A stretch of 64,000 nucleotides of DNA from Adineta vaga. Taxonomy: Eukaryota > Rotifera. The translations under genes and the position numbers were made by a program. Shown here piece after piece: positions 59,901-64,000 of the stretch (position 1 is the first letter of the stretch; each line of letters opens with the position of its first letter). The notes under the pieces are model-generated. The model saw only the letters and a list, made by a program, of their open reading frames with translations, was not told the origin of the DNA and did no database searches. Where the stretch lies: NCBI GenBank assembly GCA_021613535.1, contig CP075495.1, forward strand, positions 3,224,001 through 3,288,000. Direction: 5' to 3'.

Positions 59901-60764
59901 GTAATAAAAATAAAGTAATTCATTTCAACTTTATTCATACCCAAGAAACGATGAATTGTCGTGTAAATGCATTTCGAACATAGATTCTTTCGCGAAGAAG
60001 TGGAATAAATGCAATAACTTCAAATTGTGTACAAGTTTCAATAACAATATCTTTTAATAAACGATCACTTGAATTGAAAAATCGAATATGATTTTAATTT
60101 TCAAAAGAAAAAATTTTCGTCAACCTACCAGAGTTCAGCACCACTTTTTACAGTTGGTTCAAGATCGCATACAAGCTAAAATCATATACATCAACTATCT
60201 TGAAAATGACAAAGTTGATTCCATTTACTTTTGATAGACAATCAAATATTTCATTGAAATAAGAAAGTGTCACTGTTCGGAGTACTTTTGCTATGTTATA
60301 TAATGATTCACACGCATAATATCGAACTTTTGGGTCATTATCGAGAAAACATTGTAACACTGGTGGTACAAGATATTGTCGAAATCTTTGTGCTTCCTAA
60401 ATGAGAGAATATTCGAAATTAATTTGTTCACTATCTCTATCAACAACTTACTTTTCCGCAAGCAATTGCTAATGCTGCAATACCAATTAATCCTCCACGA
60501 CGAAAATTTCCATTCTGTGATAAAACAAAATGTTCACTTAAGATTTTACAAATTCGTTCGATTTGTTCATAATTTTGAGTAGCAACTAATTCTCGTACCA
60601 TTCTGAATAGGAAAAACATTGATTTATCGTAACAAAATTCACATATGATATCTTGTTTCTCACTTTTCAATTTCCAATGCTGCTGTTTTACGTTTTTCAT
60701 ATAATTTATCCGTTAGTGTTTTCACTAATGTTGCTGATAATGGTAAATAATCTCGATCACTCAT
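56934..60764 (-). CDS. VAC14: VAC14, PIKfyve complex scaffold
   Basis: Nineteen exons give 753 residues in one frame when exon 9 (59260-59117) is joined to exon 10 (59029-58936) by an AT-AC intron. Landmarks: [207 protein letters not shown] and [15 protein letters not shown]14 is a HEAT-repeat scaffold that holds PIKfyve and Fig4 to make PI(3,5)P2 on endolysosomes. A 39-base exon (59516-59478) adds 13 residues absent from the vertebrate protein. Confidence 0.95.
59030..59116 (-). other. AT-AC (U12-type) intron in VAC14
   Basis: On the minus strand this 87-base intron starts ATATCCTTTT, the U12 5' splice site consensus, carries TTCCTTAAC at about 59050-59042, the U12 branch-site consensus, and ends in AC 13-14 bases after the branch adenosine. 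No GT-AG pair keeps the frame here. Removing these 87 bases joins GRQ and [10 protein letters not shown] exactly where the vertebrate protein is continuous. Confidence 0.85.
59071..59095. repeat. (GAAA)n microsatellite inside the AT-AC intron
   Basis: Five or six GAAA units on the plus strand (CTTT on the coding strand) within the VAC14 AT-AC intron. Confidence 0.85.
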
Positions 60765-61189
60765 TTTTCTATTCTCTATTTCAATCTACAATATACAAAC
60801 GAAAAGAAATAATCATAATCAAGTTAGTTTTTTTATTTCACACGCCGTTGTTTTATTGAGATACACACAAACGTACATCGATAGGAAAGAGAGAGAGATC
60901 GAGAGCGAAAACAAAAGAAAAAGAAAAACAAAACAAAATCGAGCAAATACAAGAGATAATGAAAAAACAAATTGAAACATTTTTTTCTTTTTCTTGACAA
61001 TGAAATAGTCATTTTCGAAGAAATGCATCATTGTTTATTATTTCTCCAAGAAAAATCTATTTCTGACAAATAGCCCTGAAGAGAACAAAAAATCAAACAC
61101 AAAAAACTAATCTACTATCTCACGAGATATTATATAGAATAGAACATTGAAGATACAATATTTTGTTTTCAAATTATTATTATTGACAA
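60765..61189. other. VAC14 upstream and zinc-finger 3' flank
   Basis: About 425 bases, AT-rich. ATTGTAG lies upstream of the VAC14 start on the minus strand (about 60785), a possible acceptor. A hydrophobic minus-strand open frame at 60819-61031 is not convincing. Confidence 0.45.
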
Positions 61190-63614
61190 TCATCGAACTA
61201 TGGCAGTTTGTTGTTGTTGATGTTTAGCATTTGACATATTCTTGTCCAAAAGATGTGAATGCATTGTTATCACATGTTTAGAAAAACGACTTCGACCCTC
61301 GAGAATATCACCACAAATTTTACAACGAACTCGAACATGTTCATCATTAGGAGGAGACTAAAATAATCACCAAACATATCCAATATTTTCGCTTTTTTCA
61401 AATTTTTTGAAGAAAAAATCAAGACAATATTACCTGTTGACCATTTGACTTTCTTGCACCATTACCATTTACAGACGTTTTCGAATGCGTTTTATTCGGC
61501 GACGGCATTACTTTTCGAACAGATGGCGGTGAACGACATATAATAATTTCTTCATCATTTATTTTTCCTTTCGATTTTATATTTTCAATATTATTCAATG
61601 ATAATGTTGATTGTTGATCATTATCTAATATTTGTAAATATTCAATTGATTCACTTGATGGTTGTCGTTGTTTACTTGGACGTTGTTTATTTGGTTGTTC
61701 GAATTTTATCGGTATGACATCAGTATCATCATCCTCATCATCGCCATTTTCTTGTTCAATGTCATTTTCATCTGCATCATCGTCATCAATACGAATGACT
61801 TTAGATTTGGATTTCGTTGGTGTAAGTTTGTGTTCACGTGATCGACGACGTTTTTGTGAAGATTTTTCTAATGATATAACAATTGACGGTGATAGACGCC
61901 GTCTGGATGTACGTTGAGAAGATGTACTTGTTTGCGTACTAAATTTGCTGATGATCGAGTCGATGTGGAAGAATTACTAGATATGGATGATGAACGAGCT
62001 AAAATAACGAAATCATCAATTTCAAAAATGTCAATAGTGTTTGTTTGTGTGTGTAATCGAGAATACGAGCTGCAGAAGGAATTCAAGAACGTTTAATCGA
62101 ATTTTCTTTCATGAATATGTTACACAAACTTGTGAAACGGCCAAATATATTAGCGAAATTTTACTTACTATAATTATCTTTCGGTAGTATTCTTCGTGGT
62201 ACAGATGATGCAGTTGAACCAGTAACAGGACTTGTCGATTGATCAACAGAAGCAGATTTTGCTTCATTTGTCTAAATGATATAAAAGACTACTAAGAATA
62301 AACTATATACAAAGATTGTTACACCTTCGTTATAGGCTCCACTGGTTGTTTTCCAACAGTGACTTTATTATTTGAACTTATCCGATTTGTGACAGGTTTT
62401 TTCTTATTTTGTGGCGATGATGATTCATCGGGTTGTTTAATACTTTTTCGTTTTTGACGTCCATTGACTAACTCATTAGATACATTCGGATCATTGATCG
62501 ATGATGAACCATTTGAATGAATATGATTTATTGGAGATACAATGGAACCTTGAGCAAATGGATTTCCTTTCGGTATGATAGGAATTGTATATGAATATGT
62601 TTTAATTAATTCACTATAAGATGAAAGATATTGCAAACATAAATTAGCACATGTTCGATTCAAATGTTGACATCGTGGATGTATCTGTTGATTCTGTTTC
62701 GTTTTAGTTTCACGATATTTTCCAGCTAATTGTTTATTAACAAGTCCAAATTGTGAAGCTTGTTTAGCTAATGATAATTTCATTGATTCTATTTCATCAT
62801 CATCATTATCATCATCCTGTACTGTTCTCAAATCATATTCAACTTGATTCATCATATCGGAAAGAATATTTTGACAAATTTTATATTCATATTGTTCATG
62901 TTGATCTAATACATGATAATGTAATGTACGTGAACATGGAAATGATATAGAGCAAAATTGACATTGATATAATTTCGAAGAAAAACAACCTAGCGGTAAA
63001 CGTTGTTGTTCACAAGCAACTTTTGCCATTAAAGGAAATTGCTTTGATGAAAATGCCAGAACGAGATAAGATGATATATAACTATAATTTGGTACTAATG
63101 TTTGATTTGATTTTAATTTGTTTTGTGCCGTTGAATGTCGCCGTTGTTGATGTGTTTTCAATGATCGATGTGAACGAAATGTAATATTACAAATTGCACA
63201 AAGAATCGATTGATTCGGATGATGCATACTTATATGATGATTAAGTCCGTATTCACTTGCAAAGACTTTCGAACATGTATTACATTCGTGACATAATGCT
63301 TGATAATCGTCAATATCGTCGTCGTCGTCTTCAAGTAATTCAATTAAATTTGGTGTCGACTAAAAATATAGATATTTGTTTTTTTTAGAAATATTCAAAT
63401 GGCGCGAAAGAATTCGCTATGTTTTGTTTTTTACTTGTAATAATCGATGACGACTTTCTACCGAAGACGATTGATTTTCGTTAAATGATAAAAATCGATT
63501 CAATATTGTGGATGATGAAGCTGCTGCTGCTGCTACTGCTGCTGCTTGACGTTTTCTTGTTAAACGTTCGTGGTCAATGGACGAAGTTGATGTTGAACGT
63601 AAAGTGAAACTCAT
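61190..63614 (-). CDS. C2H2 zinc-finger protein, with a frame break
   Basis: Five exons (63614-63435, 63359-62325, 62271-62169, 61998-61434, 61357-61190). Four C2H2 fingers are visible: CNTCSKVFASEYGLNHHISMHH, CAICNITFRSHRSLKTHQQ, CQFCSISFPCSRTLHYHVLDQH and, near the C-terminus, CKICGDILEGRSRFSKHVITMH. Between them are long Ser/Asn/Asp-rich stretches, acidic blocks (DDDDDIDD, DDEDDDTD) and basic blocks (RQKRKSIKQP, KRRRSRE). The fingers suggest a nuclear DNA-binding protein. In exon 4, around 61945-61950, the frame of RSSAN must shift by one missing base to reach KFSTQTSTSSQRTSRRR and continue through the long acidic region to the last finger. I do not recognise an orthologue. Exon 1 has poly-Ala (AAAVAAAAASSS). 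Confidence 0.8.
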
Positions 63615-64000
63615 GTTGATAAAAATATTGATGATGATCGAGCATTTGAAAATGAGCAAAAACAGAAGAAAAAATTGAAGGATGAAAGTTCAAGGACAAT
63701 CTTGAATCTTAATGTCCCTTAACCAATGAACATTTTCATTGAATTATTAATAATATTATAAATACAATCTGTAAAATAAATGGAGTTTACATTTGAAACA
63801 AAAGAAAAAAGTACGATCTAATACGTCTGTCAAGTGTTTAGATAAGAGACGTCTTGTTCAGTATAAAACTTCTTCTTTTTCTTCTTTAGGCTTGATGACG
63901 ACATCTGCCGTCGACCTGGGATATTAAAGTTAAGATATTTGAAAGCAAGAAATATAAAAGTTTAATATTAGCATATAGCGCACAAAGAAAAGATGCATTA
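63615..64000 (-). other. Possible 3' exon of another gene and zinc-finger upstream region
   Basis: On the minus strand a pyrimidine-AG (AATATCCCAG) near 63921 precedes two plausible short frames. One reads RSTADVVIKPKEEKEEVLY and stops near 63861; the other starts ATG inside it and reads a Lys run ending DVSYLNT. The evidence is weak because upstream exons would lie outside the window. The rest is AT-rich spacer. Confidence 0.25.

Noticed and set aside
1-64000. CRISPR arrays, bacterial operons, insertion sequences, retroelements or viral genes
   Set aside because: No regularly spaced repeats, ribosome-binding sites, transposase, reverse transcriptase or capsid motifs were found; genes are spliced and animal-like.

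Overview
The window is a gene-dense, AT-rich animal nuclear sequence. Nearly every recognisable gene is a conserved metazoan protein cut into short exons by introns of roughly 45-70 bases. The proteins, the tiny introns, the low GC content and the pyrimidine-AG signals just upstream of many start codons together suggest a rotifer, most likely bdelloid. That taxonomic call is an inference; no species marker was read. I see no prokaryotic, viral or transposon genes.

Layout. 1-363: 3' end of an acidic protein (+). 575-3963 (+): Cu/Zn superoxide dismutase, a superoxide dismutase-like protein without its metal ligands, a FUN14-domain protein and TYW3. 3964-7336: no gene seen. 7337-8717 (+): rhodopsin-type GPCR. 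9345-10073 (-): doubtful membrane ORF. 11452-19291 (-): one-OB-fold POT1-like protein, folliculin, TMEM168 and a divergent nuclear receptor. 19679-20627 (+): SSR2 (TRAP-beta). 21207-26309 (-): peptide-type GPCR and a nicotinic-like Cys-loop channel subunit. 27509-29621 (+): TBATA/SPATIAL family protein. 29738-32564 (-): four-TM protein and mitochondrial MTU1/TRMU. 33344-34657 (+): coiled-coil protein. 35209-45741 (-): PUF60, XRCC1, a BTB protein and an NR2E (PNR/fax-1/DHR51) nuclear receptor. 48013-48970 (+): unrecognised protein. 49307-50247 (-): ALYREF. 51350-52918 (+): PRUNE. 52956-63614 (-): mL41, Beclin-1, VAC14 and a C2H2 zinc-finger protein.

Functionally the genes are mixed. They cover autophagy and lysosome signalling (FUN14, folliculin, Beclin-1, VAC14), DNA-end and telomere biology (XRCC1, POT1-like), RNA handling (TYW3, MTU1, PUF60, ALYREF), oxidative defence and neuronal receptors. 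There is no operon-like functional cluster.

The strongest unusual observations are: an AT-AC (U12-type) intron in VAC14 with consensus-like 5' splice site and branch point and exact frame restoration; a canonical PCNA-binding (PIP) motif in XRCC1 at the position of the vertebrate REV1-interacting FF motif; a POT1-like protein with only the first OB fold; a superoxide dismutase-like pseudoenzyme beside the active gene; a Beclin-1 with no recognisable BH3 core; and about seven apparent small frame breaks in otherwise well-conserved genes, which may be assembly indels or real lesions.
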